A stretch of 64,000 nucleotides of DNA from NCBI RefSeq assembly GCF_018613855.1, contig NZ_JAGGPK010000020.1, positions 62,001 to 126,000 of the forward strand, in the 5' to 3' direction. The notes beneath the pieces are model-generated. The model was not told the DNA's origin and ran no database searches. It worked only from the letters and a program-made list of their open reading frames with translations. Source of the stretch: Arthrobacter sp. ISL-30 (lineage in GTDB: Bacteria > Actinomycetota > Actinomycetes > Actinomycetales > Micrococcaceae). Below, piece by piece: positions 7,834 to 16,771 of this stretch. The translations under genes were made by a program, and so were the position numbers. Positions within the stretch are counted from its first letter, which is position 1. Every line of letters begins with the position of its first letter.

Positions 7834-8919
7834 CTATTTGAGTGCGGACACGACGATGCGCGTTAGTTCGTGAATGACTTGGGTGCGGGCCGGAAGACCA
7901 TTCGCGTAGTTGCCAAGGGTGTAAATCACGAAAACAAAGCTCCTGTCCCCCTGCACCAGGATGCTGGCGTCATGAAGGTTTCCATTAAGCCAGCCGTACT
8001 TATGGAAGACGCTGATGTCCGGCGGTACCGCAGCCGGAATCAGCGATTCGTAGTTGGTGTGCTGCATGAAGGAAAGCAGCTCTGCCGTGTGCTGTTTATT
8101 GATGAGCTGGCCCGCATACAACAAATTCAGCAAACCGGCCATCTCGGCCGGACTGAGCAAATTCACCGCAGGATCATAATTGATGCCGATCGATGCCGCA
8201 TACTCACGAAGCCTCTGATAACCGATGGCATCCCGCAACAGGGCCCACGATTCGTTGTTGCTGTACTGGACCATTTGCCGGATTTGAAACGAGGCCACAT
8301 AACCGCCTAAAGGGGCTGTCAAGGATGCGCTCCCGCTTTCCACTAGGTGGTAGTAAGCAGCCGCCACCAGGATTTTCGCAGTGCTGGCAGCAACAAACTT
8401 GGTCCGTGCTCCATATTCGTAAGTGTGGCCGTCGGCCATATCGATCAAAGCCACACCCACCTGATGATCCCCATAGGCATTGATGACTCCATTGATCTGT
8501 TCGTGGAGTATTACGCCAACAGGGGCTGCCGGAGGCGGCGGTTCGACGGCGACGGCAGGGGTGCCCGGCGCGGCAGTGTCCGGGTTTGGGGACGCAGGAG
8601 ACGTGGGCACGGTCTCCGACGGGCTGGCTGGCTCCGACGGGCCCGCTGTCGCCACCGGAACCTGCCCAGCTGGCGCCTCAGCCGCGGACGTCGCTGGAAG
8701 CGTGGGCAGGGACGGCGGAACAGACGCCGATGACGTCGGCGCCGCGGGCGCCATCGGTGGCACACCGGGCAAGGTCGCCTGCACCGTGCAGGAGGTTATA
8801 GCGAAGATCAGACCGACTGCGGCAGCCGTCGATCCGGACATCAGGGAAAATCGGGGCCGTTTGCGGTGGGTGGTTTTGCGGTGGGTGGTTTTGCGGCACG
8901 GCGCTGAGGGATCAGTCAT
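7834..8919 (-). CDS. Serine hydrolase lipoprotein, class A beta-lactamase fold
   Basis: I take ATG 8919 as start (MTDPSAPC), giving 361 residues; the frame stays open to 9180 but without a signal-like start. A cationic N-terminus and hydrophobic core end in the lipobox AITSC, so the mature protein is probably membrane-anchored. A long Ala/Pro/Ser linker follows. The catalytic domain has S179-T-A-K (SxxK motif), YSNNESW (SxN-like) and HKYGWLNG in the place of the KTG triad. Such proteins are distant from true beta-lactamases, and a cell-wall or peptide substrate is as likely as a drug. A 15-bp tandem repeat near the N-terminus encodes KTTHR twice. Confidence 0.82.
   Translation of the reverse strand: MTDPSAPCRKTTHRKTTHRKRPRFSLMSGSTAAAVGLIFAITSCTVQATLPGVPPMAPAAPTSSASVPPSLPTLPATSAAEAPAGQVPVATAGPSEPASPSETVPTSPASPNPDTAAPGTPAVAVEPPPPAAPVGVILHEQINGVINAYGDHQVGVALIDMADGHTYEYGARTKFVAASTAKILVAAAYYHLVESGSASLTAPLGGYVASFQIRQMVQYSNNESWALLRDAIGYQRLREYAASIGINYDPAVNLLSPAEMAGLLNLLYAGQLINKQHTAELLSFMQHTNYESLIPAAVPPDISVFHKYGWLNGNLHDASILVQGDRSFVFVIYTLGNYANGLPARTQVIHELTRIVVSALK
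8866..8895. repeat. 15-bp tandem duplication inside the serine hydrolase gene
   Basis: Unit GTGGGTGGTTTTGCG occurs at 8866-8880 and again at 8881-8895. In the gene (minus strand) it adds a second KTTHR to the cytoplasmic N-terminus, ahead of the signal sequence. Confidence 0.9.
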
Positions 8920-9278
8920 CCTGACATGGCTCTCTCGAAGAAACTCAATGGTGCGCACGTAATCTTGCACCGAGGTAATTAGGGAGGATGTCCCGTATTC
9001 AGCACAAAGAACGGGACTTAAAGCGCGCCTTTGGATACCCCGTTTGTTCCGCCACCAGCTTCGGCCAGGAATCTGAAAAAGCAATCGTCCAATGGGTTTT
9101 TGTCTGATTGAATCCCAATGGCCCCGATTCCGGCTCTCGCCATGCCTCATAGCTAAACCACGATGGCTAAACCACGCCAATAAGAGTTACAAAATAATGC
9201 ACCCGCTGACGCGGGGAAGCAAGCCTCTACACGACAAACAAATGAGAAACAGGCACTTCTCCGATGCCACACAAAAAA

Positions 9279-9312
9279 CGGCCCGGCGCCGGATGGTTCC
9301 GGTGCCGGGCCG
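9279..9312 (-). terminator. Terminator of the 9.4-12.6 kb sugar operon
   Basis: 15-bp stem CGGCCCGGCGCCGGA (9279-9293) / TCCGGTGCCGGGCCG (9298-9312) with one mismatch and a TGGT loop. On the minus strand it is followed directly by a run of six T, just downstream of the isomerase stop. Confidence 0.88.
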
Positions 9313-9373
9313 CCAGGTGGAGAGCGGGTCCATGCCGTGACGAAACAGGGACCCGCAGCCTTGGCCGGGAGGA

Positions 9374-10213
9374 TCAGGCGAACGGGAGGACAAGCTCCGC
9401 GTACCGCTCCTTCATGGTCTCCAGGACAGCATTGCCGTCCGCGTCCCAGATCTCCTGGTTGAAGATTTCAACTTCGATGTCGCCTGTGTACCCGGCATCG
9501 CGCACCCACGTGCCGATGGTGGCGAAGTCAATCACGCCGTCGCCCATCATTCCCCGCGACAACAGCGCATCCGCCGCAATCGGCAGGTTGAAGTCGCACA
9601 CTTGGTACGAGGCAATCCGGTTCTCCCGGCCCGCACGTTCGATCTGTGCCTTCAGCTCCGGGTCCCACCACACATGGAACGTGTCGACGGCGACGCCGAC
9701 GGCGCTTGCGTCGTACGGAGCCGCCAGGTCGAGCGCCTGCCCAAGGGTCGAGATGAGGGCGCGGTCCGCGGCATACATGGGGTGCAGCGGTTCCAGGACC
9801 AGGCGAACGCCATGTTCGAAGGCAAAAGGAACCAGATCCTCCAGTCGGTCCGCCGCCCGCTGGCGGGCAGCCACGATGTCCTTCTCCCCCGGAGCCAGGC
9901 CGCCGACGACGAGGAACAGTTCCCGAGTGTCGAGGGCCACCGCTTCCAGGATCGCCGCACGGTTATCCGCCAATGCGGCGGCCTGGCCTTCGGCGTCGGC
10001 TGCGGTGAGGAAACCGCCGCGGCAGAGGGAGGAAACCCGCAGGCCCGCGTCCTTGATCAGCCTGGCAGCCTTGTCCAGCCCGGCTTCGGCAACCCGGTCC
10101 CGCCACGGTCCGATGGCTGGAATGCCGGCACAAACGCAGCCGTCAACGGCTTCGGCAAGGGTCCACTTCTTGGTAGTGGCGCTGTTCAGGGACAGCCGTG
10201 AGAAGTCGCTCAT
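9374..10213 (-). CDS. TIM-barrel sugar phosphate isomerase/epimerase family protein
   Basis: A 279-residue AP endonuclease 2-type TIM barrel (xylose-isomerase-like superfamily). Putative metal ligands appear in order: LVLEPLHPMY (Glu), VAVDTFHVWWDP (Asp/His), YQVCDF (Asp) and IEVEIFNQ (Glu). Members act on keto/aldo sugars, inososes or hydroxypyruvate. It is the last gene of a three-gene operon; its ATG overlaps the stop of the DUF993 gene by 4 bases. The substrate is inferred to be the oxidised product of the upstream dehydrogenase. Confidence 0.85.
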   Translation of the reverse strand: MSDFSRLSLNSATTKKWTLAEAVDGCVCAGIPAIGPWRDRVAEAGLDKAARLIKDAGLRVSSLCRGGFLTAADAEGQAAALADNRAAILEAVALDTRELFLVVGGLAPGEKDIVAARQRAADRLEDLVPFAFEHGVRLVLEPLHPMYAADRALISTLGQALDLAAPYDASAVGVAVDTFHVWWDPELKAQIERAGRENRIASYQVCDFNLPIAADALLSRGMMGDGVIDFATIGTWVRDAGYTGDIEVEIFNQEIWDADGNAVLETMKERYAELVLPFA

Positions 10214-11424
10214 ACGCCTACTCCATTGATCCGCAGGTAGTCGGACATCCGGAACGCGGCCAGGGCGGGATCGCGCAGGAGCCCGGCCTGGTCGGCCAGC
10301 TCAAAGGTCCGCGCCAGGTGAACTACGGAGCGGCCTGAGTGCAGTCCGCCGACCATCTGGAAGCCGGCCTGCTTGCCGTTGAGCCAGGACATGAACGCGA
10401 TGCCCGTCTTGTAGTAGAACGTCGGCGCACTGAAGATATGCTTGCCTAGCTCACGCGTGGAGTCCAGGATGGCGCGCGCCTTGACGGCGTCTCCGGCGTC
10501 GTAGCTTTGCAGGGCGGCCGAGGCCGCTGGGTAGATAGCAGCGAAAATACCCAGGAGGGCATCGGAATAGTGGCTGCCGTCGCCGTCGATCAGTTCGGGG
10601 TAGTTGAAGTCATCGCCCGTGTAGAGGCGCACTCCCTGAGGCAGCGCCGCCCGGAGAGCGACCTCGTGTGCGGCGTCCAGCAGTGAGACCTTGACGCCAT
10701 CAACCTTGTCCGCATGCTCGCGGATAAGGCCCAGGAAGGTCTCGGTAGCCACTGCCACGTCGTCCGAACCCCAGTATTCGGCCAGGGCGGGATCGAACAT
10801 GGTGCCGAGCCAGTGAAGGATAACCGGCTGGTCCACTTCCTGCAGGAGGGTGGAATAGACGTGCAGGTAGTCGTCCGGGCTGGTGGCGACTTTGGCCAGC
10901 GCGCGGGAGGCCATGAGGATGACCTTGGGCCCTGCTTCGCTGACGACGGCGATCTGCTCACGGTAGGCATCGAGCACTGCCTGGATTCCTGCGGGTCCCG
11001 CAGCCACAGCGGACAAGTCCAGCTGGTCCGTTCCCGCTCCGCAGGATACGAGGTCGCGGACGGACTTGCCGGCGGTTGCGACGTTTCCGGCCGCTACAAC
11101 GGTTGCGGCTTCCGCGCCAGTGCGCTTGATGAGCTGCTGCGTGGCTGCCCAGTCAAGGCCCATTCCGCGCTGGGCGGTGTCCATGGCGTCTGCCACGCCG
11201 AGGCCGTAGGACCACAGCTCGTGTCGGTAGGCCAGGGTGGCGTCCCAGTCGAGCTGGGCCGGGGCGCCCGGCGTGTTGTCCGCGCAGGCTTCGGGAATGA
11301 CGTGCGCCGCGGCATAGGCGTGGCGCGAGGTGATTGGCGCGGACGGCTTGGCCCACGTGGTGCCCGGCCGGAGCTTATAGAGCCGGGTGCTGCCATCTTC
11401 GTCGGGAAGAAGTAGGGAAGTCAT
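10210..11424 (-). CDS. DUF993 family protein (DapA/aldolase-like)
   Basis: A 404-residue protein. The start at ATG 11424 shares one base with the TAA of the upstream gene; the open frame upstream of it is antisense noise. The sequence MTSLLLPDEDGSTRLYKL and blocks such as DWDATLAYRHELWSYGLGVADAMDTAQRG and VILHWLGTMFDP are typical of DUF993 proteins, which are related to dihydrodipicolinate-synthase/aldolase TIM barrels. The biochemical activity of the family is not established to my knowledge. Its fixed position between a Gfo/Idh/MocA dehydrogenase and an isomerase suggests a lyase or hydrolase step on a keto sugar. Confidence 0.85.
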   Translation of the reverse strand: MTSLLLPDEDGSTRLYKLRPGTTWAKPSAPITSRHAYAAAHVIPEACADNTPGAPAQLDWDATLAYRHELWSYGLGVADAMDTAQRGMGLDWAATQQLIKRTGAEAATVVAAGNVATAGKSVRDLVSCGAGTDQLDLSAVAAGPAGIQAVLDAYREQIAVVSEAGPKVILMASRALAKVATSPDDYLHVYSTLLQEVDQPVILHWLGTMFDPALAEYWGSDDVAVATETFLGLIREHADKVDGVKVSLLDAAHEVALRAALPQGVRLYTGDDFNYPELIDGDGSHYSDALLGIFAAIYPAASAALQSYDAGDAVKARAILDSTRELGKHIFSAPTFYYKTGIAFMSWLNGKQAGFQMVGGLHSGRSVVHLARTFELADQAGLLRDPALAAFRMSDYLRINGVGV

Positions 11425-12593
11425 TAGAGGGTGATCTCCGGGATGTCGATGGTGCGGCGCTCTGCTGAAGACTGCAGGCCCAGCTCGGCGAGCTGCACGC
11501 CCCGGGCGGCGGACAGGAGGCCGAAGCGGTGTTCGCGGCCGGCAACGACGTCGCGGAGGAATTCTTCCCACTGGAGCTTGAAGCCGTTGTCGAGCTCGGC
11601 GTTGGCCGGAACTTCCTGCCACTGGCTCCGGAAGGATTCGGTCACGGGCAGGTCGGGGTTCCAGACCGGCTTGGGGGTGTGCGCCCGCTGCTGCGCAACG
11701 CACTTGTTCAAGCCGGCGACGGCGGAGCCATGGGTGCCATCGACCTGAAACTCGACGAGTTCATCGCGGTAGACGCGGACGGCCCACGAGGAGTTGATCT
11801 GGCCGACCACTTCGTCGCCGCCCGGAGTTTCGAGTTCGAAGATGCCGTAGGACGCGTCGTCGGCCGTGGCCTTGTACTCCTTGCCCTGCTCGTCCCAGCG
11901 GGCAGGGATGTGGGTTGCAGTCTTTGCGTTGACGCTCTTGACCTTGCCGATGATTCCTTCAAGGACGTAGTTCCAGTGGCAGAACATGTCGGTGGTCATG
12001 CCGCCGCCGTCTTCCTTGCGGTAGTTCCAGGACGGACGCTGGGCGGCCTGGACGTCGCCTTCGAAGACCCAGTAGCCGAATTCGCCGCGAATGGACAGGA
12101 TACGGCCGAAGAAGCCTTCATCCACCAGCCGGCGCAGCTTGACCAAGCCGGGCAGGTACAGCTTGTCGTGGACGACGCCTGCGGTGACGCCGGCTTCCTT
12201 GCCGATGCGGGCCAGCTCGATGGCTTCCTCGAGGGTTTCCGCCGTGGGCTTCTCAGTGAAGATGTGCTTGCCGGCGGCCATGGCCTTCTTCAGGGTGGCG
12301 GCGCGCAGGCTGGTCATGGAGGCGTCAAAAACGACGTCGACGGTGGGGTCGTTGATGACGGCATCGAGATCGGTGGACCATTCAGCGACCTTGTGCTTTT
12401 CAGCGAGTTCACGAATCTTCGCTTCGTTGCGGCCAACCAGGATCGGCTCCACCTGAACCTTGGTTCCGTCCTCGAGGGTGAATCCCCCGGCGTCGCGAAT
12501 GGGGAGGATGGAACGCAGCAGGTGCTGACGGTAGCCCATGCGACCGGTGATGCCATTCATGGCGATGCGGATTGTCTTCGTCTCGAAGCCCAT
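11424..12593 (-). CDS. Gfo/Idh/MocA family oxidoreductase
   Basis: A 389-residue NAD(P)-dependent sugar or cyclitol dehydrogenase. The Rossmann part starts at IRIAMNGITGRMGYRQH (GxxGxxG variant). The family signature FTEKPTAET, with the catalytic Lys, lies near residue 117, and HDKLYLPGLVKLRRLVDEGFFGRI contains the substrate-domain start. First gene of the operon with the DUF993 protein and the isomerase. The 271-bp gap to the divergent lacI holds three LacI-type operator candidates. Confidence 0.9.
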   Translation of the reverse strand: MGFETKTIRIAMNGITGRMGYRQHLLRSILPIRDAGGFTLEDGTKVQVEPILVGRNEAKIRELAEKHKVAEWSTDLDAVINDPTVDVVFDASMTSLRAATLKKAMAAGKHIFTEKPTAETLEEAIELARIGKEAGVTAGVVHDKLYLPGLVKLRRLVDEGFFGRILSIRGEFGYWVFEGDVQAAQRPSWNYRKEDGGGMTTDMFCHWNYVLEGIIGKVKSVNAKTATHIPARWDEQGKEYKATADDASYGIFELETPGGDEVVGQINSSWAVRVYRDELVEFQVDGTHGSAVAGLNKCVAQQRAHTPKPVWNPDLPVTESFRSQWQEVPANAELDNGFKLQWEEFLRDVVAGREHRFGLLSAARGVQLAELGLQSSAERRTIDIPEITL

Positions 12594-12635
12594 AGTTACT
12601 CCAGGTTGTTCGGTTGTCTGCCTGTCGGCCTATTC

Positions 12636-12799
12636 TGGAAAGCGCGTTCCCACTCGTTCTAGTTTGCATGCTGGAAAGGTTGCTGGCAAGCGCATTCCCT
12701 AAATATTTGAGTTTTTCTTCCTGTGCAGTTTCACCGCCTGCCCTTGGCCTCTACACCACCGGCCTACTTGGGATAGACCCAAAGGCAAACGCTTTCCCA
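12636..12799. promoter_or_regulatory. Three LacI-type operator candidates between divergent genes
   Basis: Three similar 17-bp sites: TGGAAAGCGCGTTCCCA (12636-12652), TGGCAAGCGCATTCCCT (12684-12700) and AGGCAAACGCTTTCCCA (12783-12799). The shared pattern is nGGnAAnCGCnTTCCC with the CG-centred partial symmetry typical of LacI-family sites. The first two are exactly 48 bp apart. Confidence 0.7.
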
Positions 12800-12864
12800 T
12801 TCAGTGGATAGAACTGCCATAATGTCCACAAGCACATGGAAACCACTTCCGGACAGGAGTTCAC

Positions 12865-13923
12865 GTGGCTGCAAGCACACTGGCAGAGGTGGCGAAGCTC
12901 GCCGGGGTGTCCCCTGCCACGGCGTCGAGAGTGCTCAACGGGTCAGCCCGCAAGCCCGGTGAGGACATCGCCGAACGTGTCCGCAACGCTGCCGTGAGCC
13001 TGGGCTATATTCCCAACGCACAGGCACAGGCCCTCGCGCGGTCCAGCAGCGGCCTGATTGGACTTGTGGTCCATGACATCGCAGACCCCTACTTTTCCGC
13101 TATTGCCAGGGGCGTTCAGGAAGTCGCCCGGGAGCAGCGCCGCATGGTTCTTCTTGCCTCGACGGGTGGAACCCCCGAGGAGGAACGCGAGGCTGTGGCT
13201 GCTTTTGCCGCGCGGCGCGCCGATTCAATCGTGATCGCCGGAACACGTTCCACCCAGGCGGGCCATGCCTCAGCCAATAAGGAACTTGCAGCGGAACTGG
13301 ACCGCTACTGCCGCAACGGCGGTCATGTAGCCGTTGTAGGTCAGGGCGTTGTCGGCGCAAAGGAAACTGAGGGCTACCATGTGGTGGCCGTGCCGAACGA
13401 AGAACTCTCGCGCCGCCTGGCTCTCGATCTTGCCGCGATTCATATCGGGCAGTTTTGGATCATTGCCGGCCCCGAAGGACTCGCAACGTCGGATGAGCGG
13501 ACCAAAGGGTTCCAGAGAGGACTTGAGGCAGCCGGGCGCCCCGCGGCTGAAGTCCTGAGGACCTCCTTCAACCGGGAGGGCGGCTATAAGGCCGGAGGTA
13601 AGCTTGCCTCTCGTATCCAGGCGCTCTACAAGGCGGACCCGAATGCCGCCAAGCCGTGCATTTTTGCGGTAAACGACGTCATGGCGATCGGTGCTGCGGC
13701 TGCGCTGCGTGAAAAGGGAATCCGCATCCCCAACGGCGCTGCCATCGCCGGTTTTGACGACATCGAAACCCTGCGCGATTTCCGTCCCGCCCTCTCCACT
13801 GTCAGGCTCCCCCTCGAGGAAATCGGACGCCTGGCTACGCGAAGCACTGCGGGAGAGGACGTCGGCCGGACTTTGGAAGTCACTGGAGAAGTAGCGCTGC
13901 GTCGCAGCACTGAAAAGGGCTGA
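12865..13923 (+). CDS. LacI family transcriptional regulator
   Basis: A 352-residue repressor with GTG start and a good GGACAGGAG ribosome site. The HTH (LAEVAKLAGVSPATASRVLNG) occupies residues 5-25, followed by a hinge-like region and a periplasmic-binding-protein effector domain: LIGLVVHDIADPYFSAIARG, DSIVIAGTR, IAGFDDIETL. It is divergent from the dehydrogenase/DUF993/isomerase operon, which it probably controls through the three sites between them. Its stop shares one base with the ATG of the hydrolase gene. Confidence 0.92.
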   Translation: MAASTLAEVAKLAGVSPATASRVLNGSARKPGEDIAERVRNAAVSLGYIPNAQAQALARSSSGLIGLVVHDIADPYFSAIARGVQEVAREQRRMVLLASTGGTPEEEREAVAAFAARRADSIVIAGTRSTQAGHASANKELAAELDRYCRNGGHVAVVGQGVVGAKETEGYHVVAVPNEELSRRLALDLAAIHIGQFWIIAGPEGLATSDERTKGFQRGLEAAGRPAAEVLRTSFNREGGYKAGGKLASRIQALYKADPNAAKPCIFAVNDVMAIGAAAALREKGIRIPNGAAIAGFDDIETLRDFRPALSTVRLPLEEIGRLATRSTAGEDVGRTLEVTGEVALRRSTEKG

Positions 13924-14753
13924 TGCCCATGGCTTCGCAATCCGCGCAGGAAGAGACCGTTCTGGAAGAGAATCTGCCCGGGCAGCCGGCTGGCCTTACT
14001 TTTCATCCAGCCACCGCCAGCGGCACAGCGCCCGCCAGTGGCACAGTTCCCGCTTTCCTCGTGCTTCCCGGCGGCGGATATGGGCGGCAGGCGCCGCATG
14101 AAGCCGAGCCGGTAGCAGAGTGGTTGTCATCGCTTGGACTTCACGCTTTCGTCCTGCGCTACAGCGTGGCGCCCAATCGCCATCCCGCTCCGCTTAGCGA
14201 TGCCCAGGCTGCGATGGCATGGATCAGGTCCGGGAGGCATGGGCTGCAGGTGGATGCCTCGCGGGTGGGGGTGCTGGGCTTCTCGGCCGGTGGCCACCTT
14301 GCCGCAAGCCTGGGCACGACGGACTCGCCCCTGACGGCTCCGGATCTTTCGGTGCTGTGCTACCCGGTGATTTCCTTTACCGACCATGCACATCAAGGGT
14401 GCGTCGATAACCTTCTGGGCCCTTCACCGTCGGATGATGACCTTAGGTCAGTGTCGGTCGAGCAGCACGTCACAGCTCAGACACCGCCGGCATTCCTTTG
14501 GCACACTTTTGACGACCAGGCCGTCAGCGTCGAGCACAGCATCCGCTTCGCCGCCTCCCTGCGTTCAGCAGGCGTCCCCGTCGAACTGCATATCTTCCCG
14601 CATGGGCGCCATGGCCTTGGACTGGCAAGTGGCGTGCCAGGCGCCTCTGCCTGGCCCCGCTTGTGCGAGTCCTGGCTTGAGCAGCGAGGATGGATCCACC
14701 CCATGGCCGCACCCACGGCTTCCAGCCGTTTTGGCGGCAATCTGAAGGGTTGA
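13923..14753 (+). CDS. Alpha/beta hydrolase, BD-FAE/acetyl-xylan-esterase-like
   Basis: A 276-residue intracellular esterase-type protein whose ATG shares one base with the lacI stop. It has the oxyanion motif LPGGGYGRQAPHE near residue 47, the nucleophile elbow GFSAGGHLAASLG near 119, the acid region TFDDQAVSVEHS and the catalytic His in HIFPHGRHGLGLA. This group removes acyl groups from sugars or xylo-oligosaccharides. Its place between a sugar LacI regulator and the xylose genes supports such a role. Confidence 0.86.
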   Translation: MPMASQSAQEETVLEENLPGQPAGLTFHPATASGTAPASGTVPAFLVLPGGGYGRQAPHEAEPVAEWLSSLGLHAFVLRYSVAPNRHPAPLSDAQAAMAWIRSGRHGLQVDASRVGVLGFSAGGHLAASLGTTDSPLTAPDLSVLCYPVISFTDHAHQGCVDNLLGPSPSDDDLRSVSVEQHVTAQTPPAFLWHTFDDQAVSVEHSIRFAASLRSAGVPVELHIFPHGRHGLGLASGVPGASAWPRLCESWLEQRGWIHPMAAPTASSRFGGNLKG

Positions 14754-14757
14754 CGGT

Positions 14758-15390
14758 GTGATGGAAAGCGACGCTAAAGGGTTTGAGACCAGTACGGGCA
14801 GTGGATCCGGCCTGACTACCTCACCTGCCTCCTGGCCCGACGTCGAGTCCCTCTTCGGCGCTCGCGGTGAACCTGCCCGCTGCTGGTGCCGCTGGTTCAT
14901 CCTGACCGGCCCACAATGGCGCGAGTCCTGGCCCGAGGAGCGCAAGGCCCTGTTGAAGACCCGTTTTGAGCAGGATGCACCGGAACCTGGCGTCCTCGCG
15001 TATCGAGACGGGAAACCGGTCGGCTGGTGCGCCGTTGAACCCCGGTCCTGCTATCCGCGGGTCCTCAATTCCCGCCTCTTGCGGCATTCGGCCGACTCAA
15101 AGGAGGACGAGGACATTTGGGCAGTGACCTGCTTCGTCGTGGCTCCGAATCAGCGTCGCACGGGAGTCGCTTCCGCTTTGCTGGCAGCCGCCGTCGAACA
15201 TGCCTTCAACCACGGTGCGACGATCGTGGAAGGCTACCCGGTGGATCCGGAAGTGCGACCGAAGGCCGGTCCGTCGGACCTCTACCATGGGACGGTGAAC
15301 CTCTTCACGGCCGCCGGCTTCACCGTTATCGACACGCCGATTCAAGGGCGCGCGGTAGTGCGGCTGGAGCAAGCAACAGGGCTCCCGTAG
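14758..15390 (+). CDS. GNAT family N-acetyltransferase
   Basis: A 210-residue protein; GTG 14758 fits the AAGGG ribosome site better than the adjacent ATG at 14761. The acetyl-CoA-binding loop is VVAPNQRRTGVASALLAAAVEH, preceded by a CWAVTCFVV-like strand. An N-terminal CRWFILTGPQWRESW segment resembles the group of GNATs fused to a short Trp-rich cap. Substrate unknown. The 3' end overlaps the convergent ROK gene by 49 bases. Confidence 0.82.
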   Translation: MMESDAKGFETSTGSGSGLTTSPASWPDVESLFGARGEPARCWCRWFILTGPQWRESWPEERKALLKTRFEQDAPEPGVLAYRDGKPVGWCAVEPRSCYPRVLNSRLLRHSADSKEDEDIWAVTCFVVAPNQRRTGVASALLAAAVEHAFNHGATIVEGYPVDPEVRPKAGPSDLYHGTVNLFTAAGFTVIDTPIQGRAVVRLEQATGLP

Positions 15391-16616
15391 CCTCGGGCCG
15401 CGGCCGGAATCAACACGTGTGGGGATTCCAGGATGGACTGTATGGCGCCGCCGGCGGCCCCCAGGAGCGCCGCTGATTGATCAAGGGTGGAAAGCATCAC
15501 CGATTCGGACTCCAGCAGCCCAGGGGCGTGGATTTCCAAGCTGCGTTGCAGTGCGGGCCGGATCCAGTCGCCCAGCAGGGCGAAATGTCCCCCGAGGACC
15601 ACGGCTGGCAGGTCCATGATTCTGGCAGCCGAGACCAGGGCGAGCCCGAGGTAACGCCCGGCATTTTCGACCGCAGTAACGGCGTGCCCCTCGCCGTTCC
15701 GCAGCGCATCAAGGAGCCCAGTCAGGCGTACTGATACAGGGGACGCCGCAATTCCGGCCGCAGAAAGGATGGCCTCGAGCCCGGCGAAGGTTTCCAGGCA
15801 GCCTCGTCCGCCGCAGGAGCAGTCCGGACCATCGGGATGGACCACCACGTGGCCCAACTCCCCGGCGTACCCTTGGGGCCCGACGAAGAGCTCGGAGGCT
15901 ACGACCAGGCCGGCGCCGACGCCGACCTCCCCGGAGACGAAGACAAAGTCATGGAGCTCCCGTCCCCGCCCGTACCAAAGCTCTGCGAGCGCAGCACTGT
16001 TGGCCTCGTTGGAGAGCAGTACGTCGAAGGCTGCCGCCGGGAGAAGATCCCTCACTTCAAGTGTCACTGAGGACCAGTGCAGGTTTGGTGCGGAGACTAT
16101 CGTCCTGCCAGCCGAATCAACGAGGCCTGGCACCGCCAGGCCTCCGCCAAGGATCTGCGTGCCCGTGTCCCCGGCGGCCTTGAGCACAGGCTCAAGCAGC
16201 CGCGAGATCTGCTTAATGACGCTGCGCGGATCCGCGCCACTGTTTTGTGCCTCTTCGGAGGTGTGGAAGCGCAGTGCTCCATTCAAGTCAACCAGTCCCG
16301 CAGCAAGATAATCCACGTTGATCTCCAGCCCGATGACAGCGCGCTGCGGATTCAGCTGGAGCCCCACCCCGGGCCGTCCGCGTTCGCCGTCGCGATTCAG
16401 GCCGAGTTCACGGATGAGGCCTGATTCGATGAGGTCAGCTACAAGGCTGGAGACGGAAGCCTTGGTCAGGCCGTTCGCCGCTGCAAGCTGCGCCCGCGTG
16501 GGAGCGAGCCCCGGCCCCGCGGCTGCAATCCCTTTGAGCACCAGCGCCAGGTTGCCGCGGCGCACATCGCCAACTCGGCCTGGAAGCGCAACCCCGCGCC
16601 TTGCCGCCGTCTCCAT
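15342..16616 (-). CDS. xylR: ROK family transcriptional regulator, probable xylose repressor
   Basis: I use ATG 16616 (METAARRGVALPGR) because a GAAAGAAGG ribosome site precedes it; upstream ATGs at 16646, 16679 and 16703 lack one. That gives 424 residues. The winged HTH (LAAANGLTKASVSSLVADL) comes first, then the ROK kinase-like domain with VIGLEINVDYLAAGLVDL, the sugar/ATP motifs and the zinc-binding CSCGGRGCLET. It is divergent from xylA, the standard arrangement for actinobacterial XylR, which is released by xylose. The last codons extend into the 3' end of the GNAT gene. Confidence 0.88.
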   Translation of the reverse strand: METAARRGVALPGRVGDVRRGNLALVLKGIAAAGPGLAPTRAQLAAANGLTKASVSSLVADLIESGLIRELGLNRDGERGRPGVGLQLNPQRAVIGLEINVDYLAAGLVDLNGALRFHTSEEAQNSGADPRSVIKQISRLLEPVLKAAGDTGTQILGGGLAVPGLVDSAGRTIVSAPNLHWSSVTLEVRDLLPAAAFDVLLSNEANSAALAELWYGRGRELHDFVFVSGEVGVGAGLVVASELFVGPQGYAGELGHVVVHPDGPDCSCGGRGCLETFAGLEAILSAAGIAASPVSVRLTGLLDALRNGEGHAVTAVENAGRYLGLALVSAARIMDLPAVVLGGHFALLGDWIRPALQRSLEIHAPGLLESESVMLSTLDQSAALLGAAGGAIQSILESPHVLIPAAARGYGSPVACSSRTTARP

Positions 16617-16704
16617 TGCGCCTTCTTTCGTCACCACTGCCTCCATAGCCGGCAAAGGGAAGATCTTCCCCTCATCCATTGACCTTAGTCCACCACAGAC
16701 CATA

Positions 16705-16723
16705 TAGTTCAGAACGAAAACTA
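16705..16723. promoter_or_regulatory. Candidate XylR operator
   Basis: Inverted repeat TAGTT-N9-AACTA (16705-16709 and 16719-16723) between the divergent regulator and xylA. The TTAGTN/AACTAA character resembles known ROK-type xylose operators; a further TTAGT lies at 16685. Confidence 0.55.
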
Positions 16724-16771
16724 ATGCGGAATGTCAGCCGCCCCACCATACTCAACTGCAAGGAAGCAATC

